In this document: positions 1 to 8,958 of the stretch, in pieces
Position numbering within the stretch: the first letter of the stretch is position 1
How the letters are laid out: each line of letters opens with the position of its first letter
From: JAAYCB01 sp012744395
GTDB taxonomy: Bacteria > Planctomycetota > Planctomycetia > Pirellulales > Thermoguttaceae
Direction of reading: 5' to 3'
Length of the DNA stretch: 57,813 nt
Assembly (NCBI GenBank): GCA_028703175.1
Contig: JAQVNJ010000023.1
Location: 1-57,813, forward strand
Program-made: the position numbers and the translations under genes
Notes under the pieces: generated by a model
The model's input: only the letters and a program-made list of their open reading frames with translations
The model's database searches: none
Told to the model about the DNA's origin: nothing

Positions 1-2
1 GG

Positions 3-1436
3 GCGCCGAGACCGGATGAGGTCAAGGGCCGGCTGATCACCACGGGCTACGAGTCGGGCTCGACCTTTTCCTGCGACAACCAGTTGCTCAACGAAATCCA
101 CGGCATGATCTGCTGGACCTACAAGTGCCTGAGCCTCGGCGGCTACACGGTCGACTGCCCGCACCGCGAGCGGCTGGGCTACGGCGGCGATTCGGGGACC
201 TCGATGGAAATGGGAATGCTCAACTTCCGCACGGGGCCGTTCTACGCCAAGTGGGCGGCCGACTGGCGCGACGCGCAGAACGCCGAGGGCGACGTGCCCT
301 ACACCGCGCCCTACGCGCAGGACGCCGGTGGCGGCCCGGCCTGGAGCGGATTCTGTGTCACCATGCCCTGGCAGGTCTACCTGACGTACGGCGATCGGCG
401 GCCGCTCGAGCTGGGCTGGCCCGTGATCAAGAAGTGGCTGGCATTCATCGAGACGAAGATGGGCGACGGCCTCTTGCAGCCCTACGTGGGGATCGGCTGC
501 GCGGGCTCGCCCGAGTGGAACTTTCTCGGCGACTGGGTGCCGCCGGGGCGGAAGCAGGGCAAGGACCGCGTCGACGACCGCTCGACTCTCTTTTTCAACA
601 ACTGCTACCTCGTCTACTGCCTGCAAATTGCCGCCAAGATCGGCCGCGTCGTGGGCGACGAGGCGCAGGCAGAGACTTACGCGAAACGGGCGGAAGAGCT
701 CGCCGCCCGGCTCCACGCCCGATTCCTGAATCCCGACGGCGCCACCTATGCCAACGGCGAGCAGACCTACCTGGCGATGCCGCTGTTGTTCGGCATCACC
801 CCGCCGGATATTGCGCCGCGGGTCATGGCCGCGCTGAAGCGCGATATCACCCAAACCCGCGAGGGCCACTTGAACACGGGGATGCACGGCAACTATTTCC
901 TGACCAAGTACCTGATCAACGAGCGGCGCAACGACCTTTTGACGCTGATGCACACCAAGGAGGATTTCCCCAGTTTTGGACACATGATCCGCAGCGGCGC
1001 GACCACGATCTGGGAAGAATGGGACGGCGACAACTCGCAGATTCACAACACGATGATCTCCATCGGACTGTGGTTCATCGAGGGGCTGGCGGGCATCCGC
1101 TACGATGAGCAGGCGCCCGGGTTCAAGCATTTCATCGCCGCGCCGGGCATCGAGAGCGGGCTGAAGCGCGTCGATGCCACGCTCGCGACCGGCTATGGGA
1201 AGATCGGCAGCGCGTGGCGCGTCGAGGGCGATGCCTTGACCTGGGAGCTGACCGTGCCGCCGAACACCACCGCGACGGTCGTCCTGCCGGCGGCAGAGCT
1301 CGGCGCGGTCCGCGAGAGCGGCCGGCCGGTGGAGGCCCAGCCGGGCCTCCGCCGTCCTGTTGTCGAGAACGGCCTGTTCCTGGGGGAGGTCGCCTCCGGC
1401 ACGTACCAGTTCACCAGCGAGCTTCCGCCGAACTGA
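3..1436 (+). CDS. Alpha-L-rhamnosidase (GH78), 3' part, cut by the window start
   Basis: The frame is open from the window edge, so the N-terminal part is missing and 477 residues remain. It should remove terminal alpha-L-rhamnose from plant or algal polysaccharides or glycosides. What is left is the six-hairpin catalytic barrel and the C-terminal beta domain. The stretch DCPHRERLGYGGD matches the GH78 motif holding catalytic acidic residues, and ATTIWEEWDG matches the second conserved acidic motif. The last 90 residues look like the beta-sandwich tail (APGIESGLKRVDATL, then a Val/Thr-rich end). Signal peptide and N-terminal beta domains would lie upstream. It converges on the serine hydrolase gene. 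The family call is firm; the exact substrate is not. Confidence 0.88.
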   Translation, partial: APRPDEVKGRLITTGYESGSTFSCDNQLLNEIHGMICWTYKCLSLGGYTVDCPHRERLGYGGDSGTSMEMGMLNFRTGPFYAKWAADWRDAQNAEGDVPYTAPYAQDAGGGPAWSGFCVTMPWQVYLTYGDRRPLELGWPVIKKWLAFIETKMGDGLLQPYVGIGCAGSPEWNFLGDWVPPGRKQGKDRVDDRSTLFFNNCYLVYCLQIAAKIGRVVGDEAQAETYAKRAEELAARLHARFLNPDGATYANGEQTYLAMPLLFGITPPDIAPRVMAALKRDITQTREGHLNTGMHGNYFLTKYLINERRNDLLTLMHTKEDFPSFGHMIRSGATTIWEEWDGDNSQIHNTMISIGLWFIEGLAGIRYDEQAPGFKHFIAAPGIESGLKRVDATLATGYGKIGSAWRVEGDALTWELTVPPNTTATVVLPAAELGAVRESGRPVEAQPGLRRPVVENGLFLGEVASGTYQFTSELPPN

Positions 1437-1461
1437 ATCGCGGCGGAAGGAATCGATCGGT

Positions 1462-1495
1462 TGCTCCGCGGCCTGCGAGCGATCGCCGCGGAGCA
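1462..1495. terminator. GC-rich hairpin between convergent genes
   Basis: An 11-bp perfect stem (TGCTCCGCGGC at 1462-1472 pairs with 1485-1495) with a 12-nt loop lies 26 bp after the rhamnosidase stop. No T-tract follows on either strand, so intrinsic termination is only possible. Confidence 0.35.
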
Positions 1496-1530
1496 GCCGG
1501 CGTGGGGATCATCTCGCACGGCCGGCGATC

Positions 1531-1614
1531 CTGACGGCTAAAAGCTGACGGCTAAAAGCTGACGGCTAAAAGCTGACGGCTGAAACCTGACGGCTGAAAC
1601 CTGACGGCTGAAAC
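1531..1614. repeat. Six tandem copies of a 14-bp unit
   Basis: Three exact copies of CTGACGGCTAAAAG (1531-1572) are followed directly by three exact copies of CTGACGGCTGAAAC (1573-1614). The two versions differ at two positions, so each seems to have been amplified separately. The array ends 7 bp before the stop codon of the minus-strand serine hydrolase. The CTGACGGCTGA core recurs at 34172-34183, and related CTGATCGC-type sequence lies at 35907-35994. Confidence 0.95.
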
Positions 1615-1621
1615 CCCGCCC

Positions 1622-2827
1622 TCACAGCGCATCGACGGCCAACCGTTGGAAGACGGCTCGGATGTCCGATTCGTCGCCGTTGTCGAAACCGGTTCGCTGG
1701 ATCAGGAGCACGAAGATCATCCGCCGCTGCGGGTCGACCCAGCCCTGCGTGCCGAAGGCCCCGCCGTGCCCGAAGGTACCGGGCGAGAGCATCTCGGTCA
1801 CCCCCTGCGGCTGGCGGACGATGCCCCAGCCCAGCCCCCAGCCGTTGCCGGACGTGAAGCCGGTCTTCAGGTCGCCGGTTTGCAGGCGGGTCATTTCCCG
1901 CACCGCGTCGTTGGACACCACGCGTGCCGCCCCGAGCCGCCCGCCCCCCAGGATCATCTGGTAGAATCGCGCCAAGTCGGCGGCTGTCGAGAAGAGCCCG
2001 CCGGAGGGATTCGGGCTGCGGTCCGGCGCCAGTTCGCTGAGCCAATGTTCGGTCGGCTCGATCGATTTGCCCTCGGGGCCGGGCTTGTAGAGGACGGCGA
2101 TGCGTTTCTGCTGTTCGGGCGTGGGATGGAAGGTCGTATCGTTCATCCCCAGCGGCTTGAAAATCCGCTCGGCCAGGAACTGCTCGTAGGGCATCCCGGC
2201 GACAATCTCGACGACGCGCCCGCAGACGGTCAATCCCGGGCTGTACTGCCACTTTTCGCCCGGCTGAAACTGGAGCGGCTGGGCCGCCAAGGCGTCGACC
2301 GTCTCGGCCAAGCTGCCCTGGTTCTGCTGGCCGCCGCCGATGCCGGAGGTGTGCGTCATCAAGTCGCGCATCGTGATCGGCCGCGCCGGCGGCTTTCCCG
2401 CGAGCCTGGCCTCCTTGAACGCGGGAAGATAGTCCGCCACGGGGTCTTCGAGGGAGAGGCGGCCCTCGTCGCGGAGGATCATCACGGCGGTGGCGGTGAT
2501 CGGCTTGGTCATCGAGGCAATCGCGAAGATCGTGTCCTTCTCCAGCGGTCGGCGATTGGCCAGGTCGGCCATTCCGACCGCCGCCACGTGGACGATCTTG
2601 CCGTCCTTGGCCACGAGCGTCACCGCTCCGGCGATCTGATGCTTCTCAACGAAGGACTGCATCCGCGGGGGAATCTCCGCGAGTCGGGCCGCATCCATCC
2701 CGACTTCGCTCGGCGACGCCAGCGGCAAGCCGTCGGCCGCCTCGCCCGAGCCGAGACAAGCGGCGGCGAGGTAGAAGATCATCCAGGCGATCGAGACGGG
2801 ACCGAGCGGACGGCAACTTGCGCTCAT
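1622..2827 (-). CDS. Secreted serine hydrolase, beta-lactamase/class C PBP-like family
   Basis: A 401-residue protein of the class C beta-lactamase fold (esterase, D-aminopeptidase or lactamase-like). It has a hydrophobic signal peptide in the first 33 residues. The nucleophile motif S-M-T-K is near residue 105, Y-S-P near 195 takes the place of the usual Y-x-N, and H-G-G near 354 replaces the K-T-G box, as is common in the non-lactamase members. The start at 2827 is chosen because GGAG lies 7 nt upstream; an in-frame ATG 12 codons earlier lacks this. It lies downstream of the membrane-fusion protein gene on the same strand with a 99-bp gap. True beta-lactam resistance is not implied. Confidence 0.85.
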   Translation of the reverse strand: MSASCRPLGPVSIAWMIFYLAAACLGSGEAADGLPLASPSEVGMDAARLAEIPPRMQSFVEKHQIAGAVTLVAKDGKIVHVAAVGMADLANRRPLEKDTIFAIASMTKPITATAVMILRDEGRLSLEDPVADYLPAFKEARLAGKPPARPITMRDLMTHTSGIGGGQQNQGSLAETVDALAAQPLQFQPGEKWQYSPGLTVCGRVVEIVAGMPYEQFLAERIFKPLGMNDTTFHPTPEQQKRIAVLYKPGPEGKSIEPTEHWLSELAPDRSPNPSGGLFSTAADLARFYQMILGGGRLGAARVVSNDAVREMTRLQTGDLKTGFTSGNGWGLGWGIVRQPQGVTEMLSPGTFGHGGAFGTQGWVDPQRRMIFVLLIQRTGFDNGDESDIRAVFQRLAVDAL

Positions 2828-2926
2828 GGCAATTCTCCGGTGGCTGAGAAGAAAAACAGACAATCTGCGGCGACAACGAATCTTTGGTCTGAAAGCGGGC
2901 GGCTGATCGCCGGCGTCTTTGGTGCA

Positions 2927-4258
2927 CTACGGTCTCTTCGCTTGGAACTGTACTGGATGGATCGCCACTTCTTCGCCGGCCTCGAGTCCCTCGCGGATGA
3001 CGGTCATCGAACCGTTGCTGGGACCGAGCTTGACGGGGCGCGGTTGCCAGCGGCCTCCGCGGAAGACCAGGCAGCAATCGCCGCCGTTTGCCGTGTACAC
3101 CGCCGAGGCTGGCACTTGGATCACCTCGTCCAGCGCGGCGATCGGCACCGACACCTCGGCCGTCAGGCCGGGCCGGATCGCGCTTGGCGGCTCGCTGATC
3201 GCGACCACCACGTCGTAGCGCTTGTTGGTGTCGCTATCGCGGGTGGCCCGCGTGGGGTAGGGGTGGATCGCGGCCACCTCGCCGGCAAGCATCCGGCCGG
3301 GCGCGACGTCGAGATAGATTTCGGCGGGCATTCCCTTGCTCAGCAGGGGCATCTCCACCTCGCGGACTTCCAGGCGAATGCTCCAGGCATCCAGCCGGCT
3401 GAGGCGCAAAATCACTTGGCGCAGGCGAACCAACGAGCCCTCCCCGATCGCGCTGCCGTCCTCCTGGCTGTCGCCTTGCGAGTCGGCGTAGAAGACGACC
3501 CCAGGCGACGGCGCGGTGATCGTGCAGCCGGCAATCTGCTCCTCGATTTTCTCCAGCAGCCCGGCGTGAATCTCCTCTTCCTGGCGCTTCGCGCGGACCT
3601 TCGCCTCGGCGGCGGCGAGTTCGCCCTCGAACTGTTTGAGGCGCCGCTTCTTGGTGAATTTCTCGAACGAATCGAGGCTCGCCTTGGCCCGCTCCAACTC
3701 GCGTCGCGCCAGTTCGACGTCGAACTGGCGGGCTTCCAGGCTTTCCACCGGGCCGTCGCCCCGTTTGGGGTCTTTCTTGGCCGACTCAAGCTCTCGTTGG
3801 GCCCTCTCCAACGCCCCTTGCGCGGCGAAGATCGTGTGCTCGATGGCTTGCTTCTGTTCCGGAGCGATGCCTTCGAGATACTCCTGAAGCGAAAGCCTGA
3901 CTTTCTCCAATTCGTTTTCCGCCTCGGCCCGTTCCGCCCGCAGGCCGCTGCATTGGAGCTGCTCGCGCATCCGCTCCTCCTTGAGCAGGGAAGAGTCGAG
4001 CTCGACGAGCCGGTCGCCTTTCTCCACGCGGGTGCCCTCGGGGACGATTTCCAGGATCATCGTTCCCTCGGGAGACTGGCCACCGACCTCGCAGCGAACT
4101 TCGGCGGCGCTGGCGGCGAAGACCGTTCCCCGCGCGGAGACCTCGTGAAGAAACACCCCCCGTTGGGCGGAAAAAACGCCCGGCGACATCCCGGTCTCCG
4201 GCTGGCAACCAGCCAGGAAGCAGACCGCCGCGCTGGCCAGCAGCCAGTACCTTGTCAT
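2927..4258 (-). CDS. HlyD/RND-type membrane-fusion (periplasmic adaptor) lipoprotein
   Basis: A 443-residue periplasmic adaptor of an efflux or secretion pump. The N-terminus has a lipoprotein signal ending in L-A-G-C. A split lipoyl-like half (RGTVFAASAAEVRCEVGG...) leads into a long charged coiled-coil hairpin (about residues 97-245, Glu/Arg/Ala-rich), then the second half (CTITAPSPGVVFYAD) and a beta-barrel part (IRPGLTAEVSVPI, VPASAVYTANGG). The ATG begins 3 nt after the ilvB stop with no clear ribosome-binding site, which suggests translational coupling. No ABC or RND permease or outer-membrane partner is nearby, so the adaptor is an orphan here and its cargo is unknown. Confidence 0.83.
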   Translation of the reverse strand: MTRYWLLASAAVCFLAGCQPETGMSPGVFSAQRGVFLHEVSARGTVFAASAAEVRCEVGGQSPEGTMILEIVPEGTRVEKGDRLVELDSSLLKEERMREQLQCSGLRAERAEAENELEKVRLSLQEYLEGIAPEQKQAIEHTIFAAQGALERAQRELESAKKDPKRGDGPVESLEARQFDVELARRELERAKASLDSFEKFTKKRRLKQFEGELAAAEAKVRAKRQEEEIHAGLLEKIEEQIAGCTITAPSPGVVFYADSQGDSQEDGSAIGEGSLVRLRQVILRLSRLDAWSIRLEVREVEMPLLSKGMPAEIYLDVAPGRMLAGEVAAIHPYPTRATRDSDTNKRYDVVVAISEPPSAIRPGLTAEVSVPIAALDEVIQVPASAVYTANGGDCCLVFRGGRWQPRPVKLGPSNGSMTVIREGLEAGEEVAIHPVQFQAKRP

Positions 4259-4261
4259 GGG

Positions 4262-6046
4262 TCACTCGCGAATCAACTCTCGGACCGTCATCCCCGAGGG
4301 GATCATCGGCAACACGTGCTCCTGGTAGGGTACGGCGACGTCGAGCAAGTAGGGTCCCGGCGAATCGATCATTTCCTGGATCGCCGCGGCGAGCTCCGAC
4401 TTTTCCATCACCTGGCGCGCATTCCAGCCGAAGCCTTGAGCAATCGTCACGAAATCGGGGTACCGCTCATCGGGACCGATTCCCTGGCCGCGGCCGATCG
4501 CCTCCGGGTTGTCGATCGGCCCGAGATAGGTGTGCGCGCGGTTGGCGTTGTGGAACCGGTCTTCCCATTGGACCACCATCCCCAGGTGCTGGTTGTTCAA
4601 GAGCAGGACCTTGACGGGGATTTTTTCGCAGTAGCACGTGGCCAACTCCTGGATATTCATCAGCAGCGAGCCGTCGCCGTCGATATCGACCACGAGCTTG
4701 TCGGGGTGGGCCACCTTGGCGCCCAAGGCGGCCGGTAATCCGAACCCCATCGTGCCCAGGCCCGCGCTGGAGAGCCAGGTCCGCGGCTTCGTGAAGCGGT
4801 AAAATTGAGCCGCCCACATCTGGTGCTGGCCGACGCCGGTGGCGACGATCGTGTCGCGATCCTTCGTCAGCCGCCAGAGCTCGTGGATCGCGTGTTGCGG
4901 CAGGACCGACTCGGCATCCTCGTCGTACTTGAAGGGGTCCGCCTTCTTCCAGGCATCGATCCGCTTGGCCCACGTGCCGATCTCGGCGGGCCGCTTGACG
5001 CGCTTGTTCAGTTCGCCAAGGGCGTATTTCACGTCGCTGACGGAAGCCAGGTCGGTGCTGCGGATCTTGTTGATTTCCGAGGCGTCGATGTCGACGTGGA
5101 CGATCTTGCCGTGCTTGGCGAACTCGGAGACCTTGCCGGTCACCCGATCGTCGAAGCGGACGCCGAAGGCCAGCAGCAGATCGGCCTCGCTGACGGCCAG
5201 GTTGGCGTAGACGCTCCCGTGCATGCCGAGCATGTCCAAGGCCAGCGGATGGTCGCCCGGGAAGCCGCCCAGGCCGGTCAACGTGGTTGTCACGGGAATC
5301 CCGGTCTTTTTGACCAGTTCCAGCAGTTCCAGTGCCGCGTCCGACAACACAACCCCCCCACCGGCGTAGATCACCGGACGCCGCGATTCGGCGATCAGCC
5401 GGGCAATCGCCTCGATCTCCCCATCCGTCGCCAGCGGCTTGACCTCCGTGTAACCCGGCAGGTCCATCGGCTGGTCGTAGTCGGGCACGACCTGGGCCAA
5501 TTGGACGTTCTTGGGCAAGTCGATCAGCACCGGCCCCGGCCGCCCCGTACTGGCCACGTGGAACGCCTCGCGGACCACCCGCGCCAGATGATTCGGGTCG
5601 GTGACCAGGTAGTGGTGCTTGGTCACGCTGCGGCAGACTTCGATGATCGGCGTCTCCTGGAAGGCATCGCTGCCGATTACCGAGGTGCCGACCTGGCCGG
5701 TTATGGCGACCATCGGGACGCTGTCAAGCTTGGCGTCGGCGATCGTCGTGACGAGATTCGTCGCACCGGGACCGCTGGTTGCGCAGCAGACGCCAACCTT
5801 GCCCGTCGAGCGCGCGTAGCCCTGGGCGGCGAATCCTCCCCCCTGCTCGTGCCGGGGGAGAACGACGCGGATCTTGTCGCGAAATCGGGTCAGTGCCTGG
5901 TGCAGCGGTATGCTCGCCCCACCCGGATAGGCAAAAACCGTGTCAACCCCGTGATTGACGAGAGCCTGCACGACGACGTCGGCCCCGCTGGTCGGTTGCG
6001 TCGGATGGCTGGTCTTGACTCTCGCTTGGGCTTCCACGGTGGACAC
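4262..6046 (-). CDS. ilvB: Acetolactate synthase, large (catalytic) subunit
   Basis: A ThDP- and FAD-dependent enzyme of 594 residues that joins pyruvate to pyruvate or 2-oxobutyrate, the first common step of valine, leucine and isoleucine synthesis. It shows the N-terminal PYR domain with the catalytic-Glu context PRHEQGGGFAAQGYAR, the central FAD domain, and the C-terminal ThDP/Mg motif GDGSLLMNIQELAT. I chose the GTG at 6046 because GGAGG lies 8-9 nt before it and the alignable sequence begins just after. The frame stays open about 65 codons further upstream, but those residues do not look like the family. No ilvN regulatory subunit or ilvC is adjacent. Confidence 0.95.
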   Translation of the reverse strand: MSTVEAQARVKTSHPTQPTSGADVVVQALVNHGVDTVFAYPGGASIPLHQALTRFRDKIRVVLPRHEQGGGFAAQGYARSTGKVGVCCATSGPGATNLVTTIADAKLDSVPMVAITGQVGTSVIGSDAFQETPIIEVCRSVTKHHYLVTDPNHLARVVREAFHVASTGRPGPVLIDLPKNVQLAQVVPDYDQPMDLPGYTEVKPLATDGEIEAIARLIAESRRPVIYAGGGVVLSDAALELLELVKKTGIPVTTTLTGLGGFPGDHPLALDMLGMHGSVYANLAVSEADLLLAFGVRFDDRVTGKVSEFAKHGKIVHVDIDASEINKIRSTDLASVSDVKYALGELNKRVKRPAEIGTWAKRIDAWKKADPFKYDEDAESVLPQHAIHELWRLTKDRDTIVATGVGQHQMWAAQFYRFTKPRTWLSSAGLGTMGFGLPAALGAKVAHPDKLVVDIDGDGSLLMNIQELATCYCEKIPVKVLLLNNQHLGMVVQWEDRFHNANRAHTYLGPIDNPEAIGRGQGIGPDERYPDFVTIAQGFGWNARQVMEKSELAAAIQEMIDSPGPYLLDVAVPYQEHVLPMIPSGMTVRELIRE

Positions 6047-6212
6047 GGGGTTTACCTCCAACCTCGGGGGGCAACGGAAGAACGAAAAACTCACACCAAT
6101 TTGGGGAACTTGAACAACCTGCGAAAAATGTCTCAACAACGGGCGTCGCAGCGCTTGCTCGGCCGGCCAGCGACTCAAGACGACCTTGACGGGGGACGCC
6201 CGCAAGCAATTC

Positions 6213-6241
6213 AGTATATATCTCGCTGCGGCCGGTTCCAA
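6213..6241 (-). promoter_or_regulatory. Candidate sigma-70 promoter of ilvB
   Basis: On the minus strand, TTGGAA (6241-6236), a 17-nt spacer and TATACT (6218-6213) form a reasonable vegetative promoter, giving a leader of about 160 nt before the GTG. In the leader, CGGGCGTC near 6196-6203 can pair with GACGCCCG near 6140-6147, but no U-tract follows. The rest of the 344-bp ilvB/helicase divergent region shows nothing else I can name. Confidence 0.5.
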
Positions 6242-6390
6242 GGCGGCGTTCGGCGCGGCCGAGCGGAATCACCCTCCGACCCCTTCCGGCGGGGTCGGGC
6301 GGCGCCGTCCCGCCGGGCATGGTCCCCCTTTCCGCCGCCCCGGTTCTGGCTTACGATCCCTATTTTGCCGCGAAGGGAATCACGAGTTCG

Positions 6391-8439
6391 ATGGAGCTGA
6401 ACCCGGCCCAGAAAGAAGCCGTGCTGACCCCCTGCGGACCGCTCCTGGTGCTGGCCGGCGCCGGGACCGGAAAGACCCGCGTCGTCACGCTGCGAATCGC
6501 CGAACTGATCCGGCGGGGGACGCGGCCTTCACGAATTCTCGGGGTCACCTTCACCAACAAGGCCGCCGCCGAGATGCAGCAGCGGGTCAGCGCGCGACTC
6601 GGGCGGCGGCGCAAGGAAAAACCGGAGATTTCCACCTTTCACTCCCTTTGCGTTCGGATCCTGCGGCGGAGGATCGAAAAACTCGGCTATCCGTCGCAAT
6701 TCGCGATCTACGATCGGGGCGACCAGGAGAGCATCGCTCGCGGCGTGCTCCGCGAGATCAAGGCCGCTGAGGCGGTCTTGCGGCCCTCCGATCTGTTGTT
6801 CCTGATCGGCAATTGGAAGACCGCCTGCCTGCGCCCCGACGAGGCCGCGAACCTTGCCCAGACCGACCGCGAGCACCTCGCTGCGGCCGCCTACCGCCGC
6901 TACCAGGGGGCGTTGCGGGCCGCCGGCGCCGTCGATTTCGATGATCTCCTGCTGCTGACCGAGGAGGTCTTCCGCCGCTTCCCCGACGTCCGCCGCGAGG
7001 AGGCGGTGCGGTTCGACCACCTCCTGGTCGACGAGTACCAGGACACCAACGGCAGCCAATACCGGATTGTCCGCGGGCTGGCCGCACCGCACCGCAACCT
7101 CTGCGTCGTCGGCGACGACGACCAGTCGATCTACGGCTGGCGCGGCGCCGAAGTGGCCCATATCCTTGGTTTCAAGAAAGACTGGCCGGACGCCAAGGTG
7201 GTTCGCCTGGAAACCAATTATCGCTCCACCCACCAGATCATCGCCTGGGCCAACACGCTGATCGCCTTCAACAAGCAGCGACACGGAAAACTCCTCCGCG
7301 CGACGCTCGCCGGCGACCGACCGCGAATTCTCCAGTTCAACACGGCCGAGGAGGAGGCCGAAGCGGTGGTCGAAGAGATCCGTTCGCGAATCCACGACAA
7401 AAAATGCAGGGCCCGCGACATCGCGATCCTCTACCGGACGAACGAGCAGCCGCGGCAATTCGAGCTCGAACTGCGGAGGCTGAACGTGCCCTACGTGCTC
7501 ATCGGCAGCCAGTCGTTCTACGATCGCAAGGAGGTTCGCGACATCCTCGCCTATCTGAAAGTGTTCCAGAACCCGCGGGATGAAGTCTCCCTGCTGCGGG
7601 TGATCAACCTGCCGCCCCGAGGGATCGGACAGGCGACCGTCACCCGGTTGATCGAGACGGCCGTCGGCCAGGGCCGCTCGGTCTGGCAGACGCTGGCCGA
7701 CCCGGCGATCGTGGCCAGCCTGCCCGCGACGGCGAAAAAGGGCGTTGCCGAATTGCGGGCGCTTGTCGAAGAGTACCGCCACGGCGGCCTGCACAAACCG
7801 ATGGCGGCCGTGGTTCGGGGGCTGATCGACCAGATCGGCTATCGCGACGAGCTCGCGCGGCTCTACGCGAGCGTCGAAGAACAGGAGACTCGCTGGAAGT
7901 CCGTCGAGGAACTGGTCAACGCCGCGGCAACGTATGACCAGCGCGCGGGGGAGCCGGCTCTGACCGGCTTTCTCGACGAAGTGTCCTTGTTCGGTAATGA
8001 GCAGAGCCCCGACAAGGAGAAACAACTCGAGCGCGACGCGGTTGCCCTGATGACGCTCCATGCGGCCAAGGGGCTGGAGTTCCCCGAGGTCTACATGATC
8101 GGCATGGAAGAGGGACTGCTGCCGCACCGGCGCTCGTTGGCCCCCGAGGCCGAGACGGTCGATGAGGAGCGGCGGCTCTGCTATGTCGGCATTACGCGCG
8201 CCAAACGCCGGCTTACGCTGACTCTCCCGCTGAGCCGCAAAAAGTGGGGGAAGGACCGTCCGACGATCCCCAGCCGCTTTCTCTACGAAGTCACCGGCCA
8301 GGCCGACAATCCCAGCTACGCGAACACGGTCCGCCTGGCGTCGCAGCTCGACAAATTGGCCGATCCCCGCGCGGCGATCTCCGCCCATCCGACCGCCGGA
8401 AAGCGTTCGAAAAAACGTCGCAGCCCGCCCCGCCAGTAG
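6391..8439 (+). CDS. UvrD/PcrA-type superfamily 1 DNA helicase
   Basis: A 682-residue ATP-dependent 3'-5' DNA helicase for repair or replication-fork restart. All SF1A motifs are visible: Q-motif (LNPAQKEAV), Walker A GAGTGKT (residues 23-29), motif Ia (GVTFTNKAAAEM), Walker B LLVDEYQDTN, motif III GDDDQSIYGWRGA, motif IV LETNYRS, motif V LMTLHAAKGLEF and motif VI YVGITRAKRRL. Length is slightly short of PcrA/UvrD (about 720). The ATG at 6391 starts the conserved core; an in-frame ATG at 6319 would add 24 residues unlike the family. AAGGGA lies about 11 nt upstream. Rep, UvrD and PcrA cannot be separated from sequence alone. Confidence 0.93.
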   Translation: MELNPAQKEAVLTPCGPLLVLAGAGTGKTRVVTLRIAELIRRGTRPSRILGVTFTNKAAAEMQQRVSARLGRRRKEKPEISTFHSLCVRILRRRIEKLGYPSQFAIYDRGDQESIARGVLREIKAAEAVLRPSDLLFLIGNWKTACLRPDEAANLAQTDREHLAAAAYRRYQGALRAAGAVDFDDLLLLTEEVFRRFPDVRREEAVRFDHLLVDEYQDTNGSQYRIVRGLAAPHRNLCVVGDDDQSIYGWRGAEVAHILGFKKDWPDAKVVRLETNYRSTHQIIAWANTLIAFNKQRHGKLLRATLAGDRPRILQFNTAEEEAEAVVEEIRSRIHDKKCRARDIAILYRTNEQPRQFELELRRLNVPYVLIGSQSFYDRKEVRDILAYLKVFQNPRDEVSLLRVINLPPRGIGQATVTRLIETAVGQGRSVWQTLADPAIVASLPATAKKGVAELRALVEEYRHGGLHKPMAAVVRGLIDQIGYRDELARLYASVEEQETRWKSVEELVNAAATYDQRAGEPALTGFLDEVSLFGNEQSPDKEKQLERDAVALMTLHAAKGLEFPEVYMIGMEEGLLPHRRSLAPEAETVDEERRLCYVGITRAKRRLTLTLPLSRKKWGKDRPTIPSRFLYEVTGQADNPSYANTVRLASQLDKLADPRAAISAHPTAGKRSKKRRSPPRQ

Positions 8440-8704
8440 CCGCCAACCGCACAGTCAGCTTGTCCAAACCTGCTTCCTTTGTTTGTTTCCGTTTCTTAAC
8501 TCAATTCCCTACAGTCGCCCCGCCCCCCACAGTCGGGTGGCAGTCGGCCGAAGATTGCTGGATGCGCGAGAACAGCTGGAACGAATTTGTGTTTTTTGCC
8601 TCGTTTGCTTCCGATGCAATGGGCTCTACGGGGCCGAGAAACGGACCAGCCGCGGGGCCTTGCAGCTCTCCTGGTTTTCTCCTGGGTTGACTGCCAGGCT
8701 CCGC

Positions 8705-8733
8705 TTGACACTCCCGGGGAACCGCCCTATCCT
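8705..8733 (+). promoter_or_regulatory. Consensus sigma-70 promoter of the cimA-valS leader
   Basis: A perfect -35 box TTGACA (8705-8710), an exact 17-nt spacer and TATCCT (8728-8733, 4/6 to consensus). Transcription would start near 8740, leaving about 220 nt of leader before cimA. The upstream stretch 8440-8700 carries no gene I recognise. Confidence 0.7.
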
Positions 8734-8775
8734 TAACGGTTTGATGATCTGACACTTCCGGACCGTGTTCGAGCG

Positions 8776-8874
8776 ATGCACCTCTACCTCCCAACGGCAA
8801 CACGAGACCATTTCGGCAGGGCCCACGACGGCGCCGGCATGGTTATTGCGATTATTGCCAACCGAGGGGTGTAG
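8776..8874 (+). CDS. Ile/Val leader peptide of an attenuator upstream of cimA
   Basis: A short ORF ending in MVIAIIANRGV-stop. The shortest version starts at ATG 8839 (11 residues); an in-frame ATG at 8776 would give 32 residues. Neither start has a strong Shine-Dalgarno. Three of the residues after Met-8839 are Ile, all encoded ATT although neighbouring genes overwhelmingly use ATC, and two are Val. The ORF sits between a consensus promoter and a strong intrinsic terminator directly before citramalate synthase, which feeds isoleucine synthesis, and upstream of valyl-tRNA synthetase. This is the arrangement of classical ilv/leu leader peptides. The coding call rests on position and codon content; translation is inferred. 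Confidence 0.65.
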   Translation: MHLYLPTATRDHFGRAHDGAGMVIAIIANRGV

Positions 8875-8945
8875 GGGCTTCGACCGGACCGCCACCGATC
8901 CAACGCAGCCCTGAGGCCCAAGAGCCTTCCAGGGCTGTTTTTTTT
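8874..8945 (+). terminator. Terminator/antiterminator pair (transcription attenuator) before cimA
   Basis: CAGCCCTG (8906-8913) pairs perfectly with CAGGGCTG (8930-8937). An inner stem AGGC/GCCT (8914-8917 with 8924-8927) closes a 6-nt loop, with a 2-nt bulge. Eight T residues follow (8938-8945), ending 13 bp before the cimA ATG. GGGGCT at 8874-8879, overlapping the leader stop codon, can instead pair with AGCCCT at 8907-8912, a weak 6-bp antiterminator. A ribosome stalled on the Ile codons (8845-8856) would leave 8874-8879 free; one reaching the stop would cover it and allow termination. Confidence 0.75.
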
Positions 8946-8958
8946 CTCCTTTTGCGCC

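Noticed and set aside
1622..2827. Beta-lactam resistance gene
   Set aside because: The active-site boxes (Y-S-P, H-G-G) are those of the wider serine-hydrolase family, not of true class C lactamases.
1646..4738. A 1030-codon open frame on the plus strand (and similar long ones opposite valS, groEL and others)
   Set aside because: It lies antisense to three well-recognised genes, has the Arg/Gly/Ala/Asp-rich make-up of a GC-rich shadow frame, and no family features.
6047..6206. A second leader-peptide attenuator before ilvB
   Set aside because: A 9-codon TTG-started ORF (…KLV-stop) exists in the leader, but there is no terminator with a T-tract between it and ilvB.
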